A program made the position numbers and the translations under genes. Of a DNA stretch of 64,000 nucleotides, positions 9,003-17,159 are shown piece after piece. How positions within the stretch are numbered: position 1 is the first letter of the stretch; every line of letters starts with the position of its first letter. Below the pieces are notes generated by a model, which ran no database searches, was not told the origin of the DNA, and saw nothing but the letters and a program-made list of their open reading frames with translations. The stretch comes from Stenotrophomonas maltophilia (GTDB taxonomy: Bacteria; Pseudomonadota; Gammaproteobacteria; Xanthomonadales; Xanthomonadaceae). The DNA is taken from positions 3,884,001 to 3,948,000 of the forward strand of contig NZ_CP015612.1 of the NCBI RefSeq assembly GCF_002138415.1, given 5' to 3'.

Positions 9003-9015
9003 TTCACTTGATGAA
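9003..9015. promoter_or_regulatory. LysR-box-like dyad
   Basis: TTCA-cttga-TGAA, an interrupted dyad of T-N11-A form, 12-24 bases upstream of the LysR start and about 85 bases upstream of the dehydrogenase. A second dyad GGCGT...ACGCC lies at 9053-9070. Confidence 0.5.
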
Positions 9016-9098
9016 TCATGCCGATATCCGGGCTTTCTGCCGCTGGGTACGGGGCGTATTGTAAAACGCCTTTCGACAAACCCTGCCAAGGATTCCCC

Positions 9099-10157
9099 AT
9101 GTCCCTCGCCCGTGGTTACGCCGCCCATTCACATACCGACCCGCTGATCCCGTATGAGTTCGAACGCCGCGCGGTCGGCCCGGACGATGTGCGTATCGAG
9201 ATCCTCTACAGCGGCATCTGCCACTCCGACCTGCACCAGGCCCGCGACGACTGGGGTGGCTCGATCTACCCGATGGTGCCGGGCCACGAGATCATCGGCC
9301 GCGTCACCGAGGTCGGCAGCAACGTCACCCGTTTCAAGGTCGGCGACCACGCCGGCGTGGGCTGCATGGTCGACTCGTGCCGCCACTGCGACGCCTGCGA
9401 GCACGACCTGGAGCAGTACTGCGCCGAAGGCGCGACCTGGACCTACAACGGCCGTGAACGCGAAAGCGGCGCGCCGACCTACGGCGGCTATTCCGACCAC
9501 GTAGTGGTCGAGCAGCGCTTCGTGGTGAAGGTGTCCGAGACCCTCGACCTGAAGGCGGCCGCGCCGCTGCTGTGCGCCGGCATCACCACCTGGTCGCCGC
9601 TGCGCCACTGGAAGGTCGGCCCCGGCCAGAAGGTCGGCGTGATCGGCCTGGGTGGCCTCGGCCACATGGGCGTGAAGTTCGCCAAGGCGCTCGGCGCGCA
9701 CGTGGTGATGATCACCACCACCCCGGAAAAGGGCGCCGATGCCAAGCGCCTGGGCGCCGATGAAGTGCTGGTCTCGCGCGATGCCGCGCAGATGAAGGCG
9801 CATGCGGGCAGCTTCGACTTCCTGCTCAACACCATCCCGGTCGGCCATGACACCAACCCGTACATGGGCCTGCTCAAGCGCGAGGCCACCATGTGCCTGG
9901 TCGGCGTGCTGACCGAACTGGACCCGCCGCTGACCGGCGGCAGCGTGATCTTCGGCCGCAAGCACCTGACCGGCTCGGCGATCGGCGGCATGGCCGAAAC
10001 CCAGGAAATGATGGACTTCTGTGCCGAGCACGGCATCGTCAGCGACGTCGAGATGATCGATATCAAGAACGTCAACGAAGCCTGGGAACGCATGGCGAAG
10101 AACGATGTGCGCTACCGCTTCGTGATCGACATGGCGACGATGAAGAACGCCGCCTGA
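9099..10157 (+). CDS. Zinc-dependent NAD(P) alcohol dehydrogenase (YahK/cinnamyl-type)
   Basis: A 352-residue medium-chain dehydrogenase that interconverts aldehydes and primary alcohols. Catalytic zinc ligands are in SGICHSDLHQ and PGHEIIGRV, structural zinc cysteines in CRHCDACEHDLEQYC, and the cofactor motif is GLGGLGHMGVKF. The YGGYSDHVVV and APLLCAGITTWSPL stretches are typical of the YahK/AdhA aldehyde reductase branch rather than class III enzymes. The start at 9099 gives the family N terminus MSLARGYAAHS. It is followed directly by a strong hairpin terminator, so it is probably monocistronic and governed by the divergent LysR gene. Confidence 0.93.
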   Translation: MSLARGYAAHSHTDPLIPYEFERRAVGPDDVRIEILYSGICHSDLHQARDDWGGSIYPMVPGHEIIGRVTEVGSNVTRFKVGDHAGVGCMVDSCRHCDACEHDLEQYCAEGATWTYNGRERESGAPTYGGYSDHVVVEQRFVVKVSETLDLKAAAPLLCAGITTWSPLRHWKVGPGQKVGVIGLGGLGHMGVKFAKALGAHVVMITTTPEKGADAKRLGADEVLVSRDAAQMKAHAGSFDFLLNTIPVGHDTNPYMGLLKREATMCLVGVLTELDPPLTGGSVIFGRKHLTGSAIGGMAETQEMMDFCAEHGIVSDVEMIDIKNVNEAWERMAKNDVRYRFVIDMATMKNAA

Positions 10158-10177
10158 TCGATCGGCAGCGGTGAACG

Positions 10178-10205
10178 AAGAACCCCGGCATTGCCGGGGT
10201 TTCTT
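10178..10205 (+). terminator. Rho-independent terminator
   Basis: Stem AAACCCCGGC/GCCGGGGTTT-type hairpin (ACCCCGGCA-TTGCCGGGGT) followed by TTCTT, 20 bases after the dehydrogenase stop. The A-rich side also lets it act in reverse. Confidence 0.85.
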
Positions 10206-10226
10206 GTTTGCGTTGCACGGCCCGTC

Positions 10227-10286
10227 CGCCGGGCATGGCCCGGCGCTACCGGAAAGATGACGGGTAGCGCCGGGCCATGCCCGGCG
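10227..10286. repeat. Inverted SMAG/REP pair
   Basis: CGCCGGGC-atg-GCCCGGCG ending CTAC (10227-10249) and the inverse GTAG-headed copy (10264-10286), 14 bases apart. The pair could fold as one long hairpin. Confidence 0.8.
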
Positions 10287-10314
10287 AGCGAAGCGGTTGC
10301 CTCCCTCCTTGGGC

Positions 10315-11571
10315 ATGACGAAGATCAAGGACCCGGCCACCGCCCCGGCGCAGACTCCCCGCATGGCCCGCCTGCCCTCCCATGCGATGCTGATGCGTGC
10401 GCCGCACCGGCTGCTGTTCTTCATCGGCGCCGGCAACCTGCTGCTGGCGATGCTCTGGTGGACGTTGTGGCTGGGAGCTCTGCGCGGGCTATGGACGCCG
10501 CTGCCACCGCCGCTGCCACCGGCCTGGCTGCACGCGCTGCTGATGCAGTATCTGGTGCTGCCCAGTTTCATCTTCGGCTTCCTGCTCACCGTGTTCCCGC
10601 GCTGGATGGGGCAACCCGAGCTGCCACGCAGCCGTTATGCGCCGGTCGGCATCGGGCTGTTTGGCGGGCAGGCGCTGCTGATTGCCGCCGCCTGCGGGTG
10701 GAGACCCGGGCTGTGGCCCGGCCTGCTGCTGGCACTGGCCGGCTGGAGCGCCGGACTGATCGTGCTGGGACGCGTGCTCAAGGCCGCCGGTCCCAACCGC
10801 AACTGGCATGCGCGCGCCTGCTATGCCGCACTGCTGCTGGGCTGGCTGGGGCTGCTGCTGTTCATGGCGGTGGTGCGCGGCCACGCTACGCTGATGCCGG
10901 TCACTGTGGCACTCGGCACCTTCGGCCTGCTGCTACCGGTCTACCTCACCGTCGCGCACCGGATGATCCCGTTCTTCGCCAACAACGTGGTGGACGGCTA
11001 CGTGCCGTGGCGACCGCTGCGCTGGTTGGCCGCGATGTGGGCGCTGCTGATGCTGCGCCTGCTGTTGAGCGCGTTGCAGATCGACAACCTGCTGTGGCTG
11101 GCCGATGCGCCGCTGCTGATGCTGTCGCTGCAGGCGCTATGGCACTGGTGGCCACGCGGGCCGATGCCGGGCCTGCTCGCGGCCCTGTTCCTGGCGCTGG
11201 CGTGGCTGCCGATCAGCTTCGCGTTGTATCTGCTGCAGGATGTGGGTCAACTGCTGGGCCATCCGCAGCTGCTCGGCCGCGCGCCGTTGCATGCACTCGC
11301 CGTGGGCCTGTTCGGCAGCCTGCTGGTGGCGATGGTGACCCGGGTCACCCAGGGCCATTCCGGGCGACCGCTGGTGATGCCGGCCGTGGCCTGGTTTGCG
11401 TTCGTCGCGCTGCAGGCAGTGGCGATCATGCGCATCGCCGCCGAACTGATGCCCGACGCCTATGCGTGGCATTTCGCCGCCGCCATCGGCTGGTTGCTGG
11501 CGCTTGCACCGTGGGTGGTACGTCTGGGCTGGATCTACCTGAGCCCACGGCGGGATGGCAAGCCGGGCTGA
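10315..11571 (+). CDS. NnrS-family membrane protein
   Basis: An integral membrane protein of about 418 residues with roughly 12 hydrophobic helices. The NnrS family is haem- and copper-containing and linked to nitric-oxide or nitrosative stress. Conserved family segments are MRAPHRLLFFIGAG near the N terminus, PSFIFGFLLTVFPRWM, VAHRMIPFFANN with its His-Arg, and the C-terminal GSLLVAMVTRVTQGHSGRPL. I use the ATG at 10315; a TTG at 10297 or an ATG at 10363 are alternatives, as no good ribosome site decides. No nitrite or nitric oxide reductase genes are adjacent, so any denitrification link is unproven here. Confidence 0.85.
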   Translation: MTKIKDPATAPAQTPRMARLPSHAMLMRAPHRLLFFIGAGNLLLAMLWWTLWLGALRGLWTPLPPPLPPAWLHALLMQYLVLPSFIFGFLLTVFPRWMGQPELPRSRYAPVGIGLFGGQALLIAAACGWRPGLWPGLLLALAGWSAGLIVLGRVLKAAGPNRNWHARACYAALLLGWLGLLLFMAVVRGHATLMPVTVALGTFGLLLPVYLTVAHRMIPFFANNVVDGYVPWRPLRWLAAMWALLMLRLLLSALQIDNLLWLADAPLLMLSLQALWHWWPRGPMPGLLAALFLALAWLPISFALYLLQDVGQLLGHPQLLGRAPLHALAVGLFGSLLVAMVTRVTQGHSGRPLVMPAVAWFAFVALQAVAIMRIAAELMPDAYAWHFAAAIGWLLALAPWVVRLGWIYLSPRRDGKPG

Positions 11572-11577
11572 CATCGA

Positions 11578-11600
11578 CGCCGGGCATGGCCCGGCGCTAC
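11578..11600 (-). repeat. SMAG/REP palindrome
   Basis: CGCCGGGC-atg-GCCCGGCG-CTAC between convergent NnrS and gshA genes. Confidence 0.75.
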
Positions 11601-11610
11601 CGCAATCGAA

Positions 11611-12975
11611 TCAATACGCGAACTCGCGGAACACCGGATCGACGTCGCCGTGCCAGCGGCCATGGAACAGCGCCAGCTTGCGCTCGGCCGGGGTCAGGCC
11701 GGACTCGACGATCTCCTGCAGCACGTCCAGGAACTTGCTCTCGTCCTGGCCGTCGGCATTGCGCGCCGCGCGGCGCTTGAGGCCTTCGACGGAAATCTTC
11801 ACTGCTTCGCGGGCCAGGTCGCGCACGCTGCCATTACGGAACGGCAGGTTCATCGCATGCTTCGGCACGCCGTCGCGCAGTGCGTGGCGCTCGGCCAGGG
11901 TGAAATCGCGCACCAGGTCCCAGGCGGCATCCAGCGCGGTGTCGTCGTACAGCAGGCCGACCCAGAACGCCGGCAGCGCACACAGGCGGCTCCACGGGCC
12001 ACCATCGGCGCCGCGCATTTCCAGGTACTTTTTCAAACGCACTTCCGGGAAGGCGGTGGTCATGTGGTCCGACCAGTCGCGCAGCGTCGGCAACGCACCC
12101 GGCAGCACCGGCAGCCTGGCCTGCATGAAATCGCGGAAGCTCTGCCCGCTGGCGTCGTGGTAGATGCCATCGCGGTAGGAGAAATACATCGGCACGTCGA
12201 GCAGGTAATCGACATAGCGCTCGTAACCGAAGCCATCCTCGAACACGAAGTCGAGCATGCCGGTGCGGTCAGCATCGGTGTCGGTCCAGATGTGCGAGCG
12301 GTAGCTCAGGTAGCCATTCGGCTTGCCTTCGGTGAACGGCGAATCAGCGAACAGCGCGGTGGCGATCGGCTGCAGCGCCAGCGACACGCGGAACTTCTTC
12401 ACCATGTCCGATTCGGTGGCGTAGTCCAGGTTCACCTGCACCGTGCAGGTGCGGGTCATCATGTCCAGGCCCAGCGAACCGACCTTGGGCATGTACGCGC
12501 GCATGATCTTGTAGCGGCCCTTCGGCATCCACGGCATTTCATCGCGCTTCCACTTCGGCTGGAAGCCCATGCCGAGGAAACCCAACTGCAGTTCACCTGC
12601 CACCTGCGCCACTTCATTGAGGTGGGTGCCGGTCTCCACGCAGGTCTGGTGGATGGTCTCCAGCGCCGCTCCGGACAATTCCAACTGACCGGCCGGTTCC
12701 AGCGTCACCGAGGCACCATCGCGCAGCAGCGCGATCGTGTTGCCGTTTTCCTGCACCGGCTCCCAGCCGAAGCGGACCAGGCCGTTGAGCAGGGCTTCGA
12801 TGCCGCGCTCGCCCTCGAAGGTCGGCGGGCGCAGGTCATCCAGGCGGAACCCGAACTTCTCGTGCTCGGTGCCGATGCGCCACTGCGCGCGGGGCTTCTC
12901 GCCGGAGGCGATCACCTCCACCAGCTGCGAGCGGTCGGTAATGGGTGTATCGGCGACGTGGCTGGGGCTCGACAA
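11611..12975 (-). CDS. gshA: Glutamate-cysteine ligase (plant/proteobacterial type 2)
   Basis: First step of glutathione synthesis: ATP-dependent ligation of glutamate and cysteine. The protein contains [12 protein letters not shown] (the glutamate-binding GTEHEK motif), [29 protein letters not shown] and [35 protein letters not shown] segments (seen here with TLRDWSDH and [10 protein letters not shown]), all typical of this 450-residue family. I start it at a TTG (12973-12975, [10 protein letters not shown]) giving 454 residues: the next start upstream (GTG at 13051-13053) lies beyond a good -10 hexamer that is inside the extended frame. Glutathione made here feeds the formaldehyde pathway at the left of the window. 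Confidence 0.92.
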   Translation of the reverse strand: MSSPSHVADTPITDRSQLVEVIASGEKPRAQWRIGTEHEKFGFRLDDLRPPTFEGERGIEALLNGLVRFGWEPVQENGNTIALLRDGASVTLEPAGQLELSGAALETIHQTCVETGTHLNEVAQVAGELQLGFLGMGFQPKWKRDEMPWMPKGRYKIMRAYMPKVGSLGLDMMTRTCTVQVNLDYATESDMVKKFRVSLALQPIATALFADSPFTEGKPNGYLSYRSHIWTDTDADRTGMLDFVFEDGFGYERYVDYLLDVPMYFSYRDGIYHDASGQSFRDFMQARLPVLPGALPTLRDWSDHMTTAFPEVRLKKYLEMRGADGGPWSRLCALPAFWVGLLYDDTALDAAWDLVRDFTLAERHALRDGVPKHAMNLPFRNGSVRDLAREAVKISVEGLKRRAARNADGQDESKFLDVLQEIVESGLTPAERKLALFHGRWHGDVDPVFREFAY

Positions 12976-13038
12976 GGGGAAGGCTCGCTGGACGGTGGCG
13001 GGGGATGTGGGGCTCGGAGCCTTCCATCGCAAGGGCGC

Positions 13039-13066
13039 ACTATAGCGTGGCACTCCGTCACGTCAT
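13039..13066 (-). promoter_or_regulatory. Predicted gshA promoter
   Basis: On the minus strand, ATGACG (-35-like, 13061-13066), a 16-base spacer and TATAGT (-10, 13039-13044), 64 bases before the TTG start. It argues against initiation at the upstream GTG. Confidence 0.5.
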
Positions 13067-13127
13067 GCGACGGTGACGGGTTTCAGCATCCTACCGACGC
13101 CCTCTTGACCCTCGTACACTCAGGGCC

Positions 13128-13832
13128 ATGAGCCGCCATTCACGACACCCCGAACTGCACCGCTCCGAGCGTGTCGGCTGGCTGCGTGCCGCCGTGCTGG
13201 GCGCCAACGATGGCATCGTCTCGGTGGCAGGGCTGGTGGTCGGCGTGGCCGCCAGCGGCGCCTCCGCCCCGACCATCCTGGCCACCGGCGTGGCTGGCAC
13301 CGTGGCCGGCGCGATGTCGATGGCCGCCGGCGAGTATGTCTCGGTGCAGACCCAAGCCGACACCGAAGACGCCGACCTGGCGATGGAAAAGCGCGAACTG
13401 CACGAAGATCCGCACAGCGAACTGGAGGAGCTGGCCGCGATCTACCGCCACCGCGGCCTGGAGCCGGCACTGGCGCGGCAGGTGGCCGAACAGCTCACCG
13501 CCCACGATGCGCTGGGCGCCCACGCACGCGACGAGCTGGGCATCACCGATACCCTGCGCGCGCGCCCGCTGCAGGCGGCGCTGGCCTCGGCCGGGGCGTT
13601 CACCTGCGGCGCGGCACTGCCGGTGCTGACCGCCCTGCTCGCGCCGGTGGACAAGGTCGCGATGATGACCACGGCCAGCACCCTGCTCGGTCTGTGCCTG
13701 ACCGGCGCGATGGCGGCCCGGGCCGGCGGCGCACCGCCGGTACGCGGCGCGGTCCGGGTGATGTTCTGGGGCGTGTTGGCGATGGCCGCGGCCGCCGGCG
13801 TCGGTCGCCTGCTCGGTGCCCACGTCTCGTGA
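13128..13832 (+). CDS. VIT1/CCC1-family iron/manganese transporter
   Basis: A 234-residue membrane protein of the VIT family, which in plants and yeast moves Fe2+/Mn2+ into vacuoles; bacterial members are thought to export or sequester metal. Visible are the first-helix motif LRAAVLGANDGIVSVAGLVVGV, the second helix with GAMSMAAGEYVSVQTQ carrying metal-binding Met/Glu residues, an acidic cytoplasmic metal-binding region (DADLAMEKRELHEDPHSELEEL), and three C-terminal helices. It is divergent from gshA. Its stop codon overlaps a GTG start of the AraC gene downstream, suggesting translational coupling. Confidence 0.92.
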   Translation: MSRHSRHPELHRSERVGWLRAAVLGANDGIVSVAGLVVGVAASGASAPTILATGVAGTVAGAMSMAAGEYVSVQTQADTEDADLAMEKRELHEDPHSELEELAAIYRHRGLEPALARQVAEQLTAHDALGAHARDELGITDTLRARPLQAALASAGAFTCGAALPVLTALLAPVDKVAMMTTASTLLGLCLTGAMAARAGGAPPVRGAVRVMFWGVLAMAAAAGVGRLLGAHVS

Positions 13833-13837
13833 CCGGC

Positions 13838-14653
13838 ATGCTGCCCCCGGCCACCGCACTGCTGGCCGAGATGGCCAGCCTGGCTGGGTGCGAGCGCGCC
13901 GAAGGCTATGCCTGCATCACCGCACGTCGCGAGCATGGCGCCAGCTCGGTCGAGATTCCGCAGCCGCAGTTCGCGATCCTGCTGGAAGGCCGCAAGCAGG
14001 TGCGCACCGCACACCAGTCGCTGGAGTTCATCCCCGGCGACATCCTGCTGCTGACCCAGCGCTGCCGCATCGATGTGGTCAACAGCCCCGACCCACACAG
14101 CGGCCGTTACCTCAGCGCCATCGTGCCGCTGTGTGCTGAAGTGCTGGCAGCCGCACGCACGCTGTGGAGCGAGGAACTTCCCGCACCCGGCCAGGCGATG
14201 GCGCGGTTGCCGTTGATCGACCATGACACAGTGCTGCGCCAGTGGCGGCAATCGCTGCAGGACGGCCGTTACAGCGAGGCACGATTGGCTCTGGCCTCGC
14301 TGGTGCTGACCCTGTGCCGGCAGGGCCACGGCAACCTGCTGCTGCCGCAGGCGCCGAGCCTGGGCGAACAGATCCGCGACCGCATCGCCGCCGAACCGGC
14401 ACGCGACTGGCAGTCGCGCGATGTGGAAGAACAGTTCGCGCTGAGCGGTGCGACCCTGCGCCGTCGACTCGCCGCCGAGGACACCAGTCTGCGCCAGTTG
14501 CTCACCGAGGCCCGGCTGGCGCATGGCATGCAGCTGCTCTACACCACCGACCTGCCGTTGAAGACCGTCGCCGCACGCGCGGGCTACCGGTCTGCGGCGA
14601 GTTTCAGCAAGCGCTTCGCCGAGCAGTACGGACTGGCTCCTACAGACATTTGA
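13838..14653 (+). CDS. AraC-family transcriptional regulator
   Basis: A regulator of about 271 residues with an N-terminal cupin-like sensing half (EIPQPQFAILLEGRKQVRTA, FIPGDILLL) and C-terminal double helix-turn-helix (about residues 180-270: EEQFALSGATLRRRLAAEDT, then LPLKTVAARAGYRSAASFSKRF). The ATG at 13838 is used. A GTG at 13829 overlaps the stop of the VIT gene (GTGA) and would add three residues. Such a coupling suggests co-expression with the transporter. Its ligand and targets cannot be read from sequence. Confidence 0.88.
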   Translation: MLPPATALLAEMASLAGCERAEGYACITARREHGASSVEIPQPQFAILLEGRKQVRTAHQSLEFIPGDILLLTQRCRIDVVNSPDPHSGRYLSAIVPLCAEVLAAARTLWSEELPAPGQAMARLPLIDHDTVLRQWRQSLQDGRYSEARLALASLVLTLCRQGHGNLLLPQAPSLGEQIRDRIAAEPARDWQSRDVEEQFALSGATLRRRLAAEDTSLRQLLTEARLAHGMQLLYTTDLPLKTVAARAGYRSAASFSKRFAEQYGLAPTDI

Positions 14654-14662
14654 GGGGGTTCG

Positions 14663-14965
14663 GCAGGGCTGCGCCCTGCACCCGCAGAAGCGAGTGCAAG
14701 AGCCGGAGCAACAGCAACAGCGGCTATCCGTGGGATGGCGGGGCGGTGTCGGAGTGCGGGGACGCTGCAAGTACGTCCCTGTAAGCTTGGCAGCCGCTTG
14801 CTCGTGTGCGCAGTCCTGCGCACACGGCAAGACCGGGGTTGGGCGTCCTGCCCAACCCGCCCGAGGCATGCCTCGGGCCCATGCGGCTGACACCCCGCAC
14901 TCCGACACCGCCCCACCTCTGACAGATCTCCGCGGCTGTTGGTAGGTGTCGACCTTGCTCGACAC
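14663..14965 (+). repeat. Long palindromic element, unit A
   Basis: Order of parts: a 17-base dyad (GCAGGGC-tgc-GCCCTGC, 14663-14679); a constant block ending ATCCGTGGGATGGCGGGG (to 14743); a 22-base stem arm 14740-14761 whose perfect reverse complement is 14893-14914; a loop starting with the motif GACGCTGCAAGTACGTCC and holding three more perfect hairpins (14804-14825, 14836-14858, 14860-14877); a tail with CTGACAGATCTCCGCGG; and a SMAG palindrome (14942-14965). No gene is visible in it. Confidence 0.85.
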
Positions 14966-14988
14966 ATCTGTCAGATATCGAATGAGTC

Positions 14989-15032
14989 ATCCACGCATGG
15001 CGTGGATCTACTGTGTCGACCAAGGTCGACAC
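14989..15032. repeat. Two SMAG palindromes between the long-element units
   Basis: ATCCACGC-atg-GCGTGGAT-CTAC (14989-15011) and GTGTCGACC-aa-GGTCGACAC (15013-15032). Confidence 0.7.
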
Positions 15033-15250
15033 CCACCAGAGCAGTTTGCCGTTCCGACAGATCGCAGAAAACTGTCGAAGGCGGGGTGGGTCCGGTTGCG
15101 GGGGCGTGAGCGCCATGGATGGCGCGACCGAGCCTACAAGGACGTATTTACGGCGTCCCCCGCAACCGGACCCACCCCGCCATCCCACGGATAGCCGCTG
15201 TTGCTTCGGCCGTTGCCGTTGCCTCTGCGGGTGCAGGGCGCAGCCCTGCA
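15013..15250 (-). repeat. Long palindromic element, unit B (inverted relative to A)
   Basis: Read on the minus strand it has the same order as unit A: dyad plus CACCCGCAG (15224-15250), the constant block (15174-15205), a 25-base stem arm at 15157-15181 pairing perfectly with 15080-15104, a loop beginning GACGCCGTAAATACGTCC with an inner hairpin (15110-15125), a tail CCTTCGACAGTTTTCTGCG and a SMAG palindrome. The stem sequence differs from that of unit A but is still perfectly paired. Confidence 0.85.
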
Positions 15251-15355
15251 GCCCCCCCTCCCTGAGCATTCCGCGCAGTGGTTTGAGCGCCGTGCACACG
15301 CCGGCCACGGCACGCTGGGCACAACGGAACCACCCGTCGTCCACCGAGAACCACC

Positions 15356-16327
15356 ATGACCCTGCGTCCCCTGCCGCTGCGCCACGCCCTGCTGTTGGCC
15401 CTGTCGTCCCTGCCGCTGGCCGCGCTGGCCGAAGCCACTTCGCCTGCCCCCACCCAACAGATCCCAGGCGTCTACCACCAGCGCGTCGGTGCGCTGCAGG
15501 TCACTGCCCTGTTCGATGGCGTGGTCGCGCTGGGCCGGCAGGAAGTCGTGGACGTGCCGCCGACGCTGGTCAGCCGCCTGCTGGAAGGCCGTTACGTGCC
15601 CGAAGACAAGAAGGGCCTGCAGACCGCGTTCAACGCTTTCCTTGTGCGCCAGGGCAATCACCTGACCCTGGTCGATACCGGTACCGCGCAGTGCTTTGGC
15701 CCCGGCCTGGGCCAGGTGCTGGGCAACCTGCGCGCCTCCGGCGTGGACCCGGCCGAGGTGGATGAGGTGCTGCTGACCCACGCCCATCCGGACCATCTGT
15801 GCGGCGTGCTCGACGCGCAGGGCAAGCCGGCCTACCCGAATGCCACGGTGTGGCTGTCCAAGGCCGATGCCGACTACTGGCTCAACCCAGCCAGCGAGGC
15901 CACCGCGCCGAAGGGCGTGCGCTTTGCCTTCCCGCTGGCGCGCAACGCGGTAGCGCCCTATCAGGCCAGCGGCCACCTGCGCACCTTCAGCCCCGGCGAT
16001 GCCCTGCCCGGTGGCGCGGTGGCGATGGACACCCATGGCCATACGCCTGGCCATGTCTCCTACCGGTTCGACAGCCAGGGCCAGTCATTGCTGGTGTGGG
16101 GCGATGTGCTGCACTTCCACGCGGTGCAGTTCGCGCACCCGGAGGCGGCCTTCGAGGCCGATTCGGACCGCAAAGCCGCCATCGCCAGCCGTCGCGGCCT
16201 GCTGCAGCAGGCCACCGCCAACGGTTGGTGGGTGGCCGGTGCGCACCTGCCGTTCCCCGGTCTGGGCCATGTGCGTAGCGAGGGCAAGGCCTATGCGTGG
16301 GTGCCGGCGGAGTATTCGCCGTTGTGA
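15356..16327 (+). CDS. Exported metallo-beta-lactamase-fold hydrolase
   Basis: A 323-residue protein with a Sec signal peptide (residues 1-25, ending PLAALAEA) and an MBL domain. The zinc motif HxHxDH is present as THAHPDHLCG, the later ligands in MDTHGHTPGH (His) and VWGDVLHFHAV (Asp, His). The branch with this layout includes quorum-quenching lactonases and organophosphate hydrolase-like enzymes, but the substrate here is undetermined. It stands alone between the long palindromic element and engB. The start follows ACCACC with no clear ribosome site; the signal peptide supports it. Confidence 0.88.
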   Translation: MTLRPLPLRHALLLALSSLPLAALAEATSPAPTQQIPGVYHQRVGALQVTALFDGVVALGRQEVVDVPPTLVSRLLEGRYVPEDKKGLQTAFNAFLVRQGNHLTLVDTGTAQCFGPGLGQVLGNLRASGVDPAEVDEVLLTHAHPDHLCGVLDAQGKPAYPNATVWLSKADADYWLNPASEATAPKGVRFAFPLARNAVAPYQASGHLRTFSPGDALPGGAVAMDTHGHTPGHVSYRFDSQGQSLLVWGDVLHFHAVQFAHPEAAFEADSDRKAAIASRRGLLQQATANGWWVAGAHLPFPGLGHVRSEGKAYAWVPAEYSPL

Positions 16328-16331
16328 GGGT

Positions 16332-16388
16332 GTGCCGACCAAGGTCGGCACCCACCCGATCGGGTAGCGCCCGGCTGCCAGCCGGGCG
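16332..16388. repeat. Two SMAG/REP palindromes
   Basis: GTGCCGACC-aa-GGTCGGCAC (16332-16351) and GTAG-CGCCCGGC-tgcca-GCCGGGCG (16364-16388), between convergent genes. Confidence 0.75.
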
Positions 16389-16400
16389 ACCGGTAATGCC

Positions 16401-17003
16401 TTATTCCAGCCCCAGCCAGCCGCCGATCACGCCGCGGGCTTCGTCCACGCCGGTGCGGTCCTCGCCGGAGAACACCTGGACGCTGACGCTGTCACCGTAA
16501 GCCGACTGCAGCTCCTTGCGCACCTTCTGCAGGGACTGCATCTGCTGGCTGCGGCTGAGCTTGTCGGCCTTGGTCAGCAGCGCGTGTGCCGGCAGGCCAC
16601 GCTGCACGGCATAGGACAGCATCTGCCGGTCGTAGTCCTTCAGCGGGTGGCGGATGTCCATCACCACCACCAGGCCCTTGAGGGCTTCGCGGGTGCGGAA
16701 ATACCTGTCGATGAAGGCCTGCCAGTGCGCCTGCAGGTCCAGCGGCACCTTGGCGTAGCCGTAACCAGGCAGGTCGACCAGGTGCGCTTCCGGGGTGACC
16801 TGGAAGAACACCAGCTGCTGGGTGCGGCCGGGCGTCTTGGAGACACGGGCCAGGGCATTCTGGCGGGTCAGCGCGTTGAGCGCACTGGACTTGCCGGCGT
16901 TGGAGCGGCCGGCGAAGGCCACTTCGGCCCCTTCGTCGGGCGGCAGCTGCCGCACGTTATGGGCCGAAAGGTGGTAACGGGCGCGTTCGATGAGCAATGA
17001 CAT
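16401..17003 (-). CDS. engB: Ribosome biogenesis GTP-binding protein YihA/EngB
   Basis: An essential GTPase needed for large ribosomal subunit assembly and normal septation. 200 residues from the ATG at 17001-17003. Motifs: G1 P-loop GRSNAGKSS (residues 32-40), TPGRTQ switch I, G3 DLPGYGYA, G4 TKADK, and G5 VQVFSG. In-frame sequence extends much further upstream without a stop, but it is antisense to cytochrome c4 and is not coding. Divergent from the cytochrome c4 gene. Confidence 0.96.
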   Translation of the reverse strand: MSLLIERARYHLSAHNVRQLPPDEGAEVAFAGRSNAGKSSALNALTRQNALARVSKTPGRTQQLVFFQVTPEAHLVDLPGYGYAKVPLDLQAHWQAFIDRYFRTREALKGLVVVMDIRHPLKDYDRQMLSYAVQRGLPAHALLTKADKLSRSQQMQSLQKVRKELQSAYGDSVSVQVFSGEDRTGVDEARGVIGGWLGLE

Positions 17004-17159
17004 GTGCCTAGGATCGCATGTTGCGGCGCCGCGCGCCCGTGCCGACGGCCTTTGCGGGCATTTTGCTGCACTGCTGCGTTGACCGTGTGCGGAAACGGCG
17101 TTGATAATCCGGGCGATGCCGGCGGCCACCGCCCGGCCCGGTCCATACGGAGCTTTAGC

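Noticed and set aside
14663..15250. CRISPR-like or integron attC interpretation of the repeated palindromes.
   Set aside because: There is no regular repeat-spacer array, no cas genes, and no attC core sites or integrase; the units are large and in opposite orientation.
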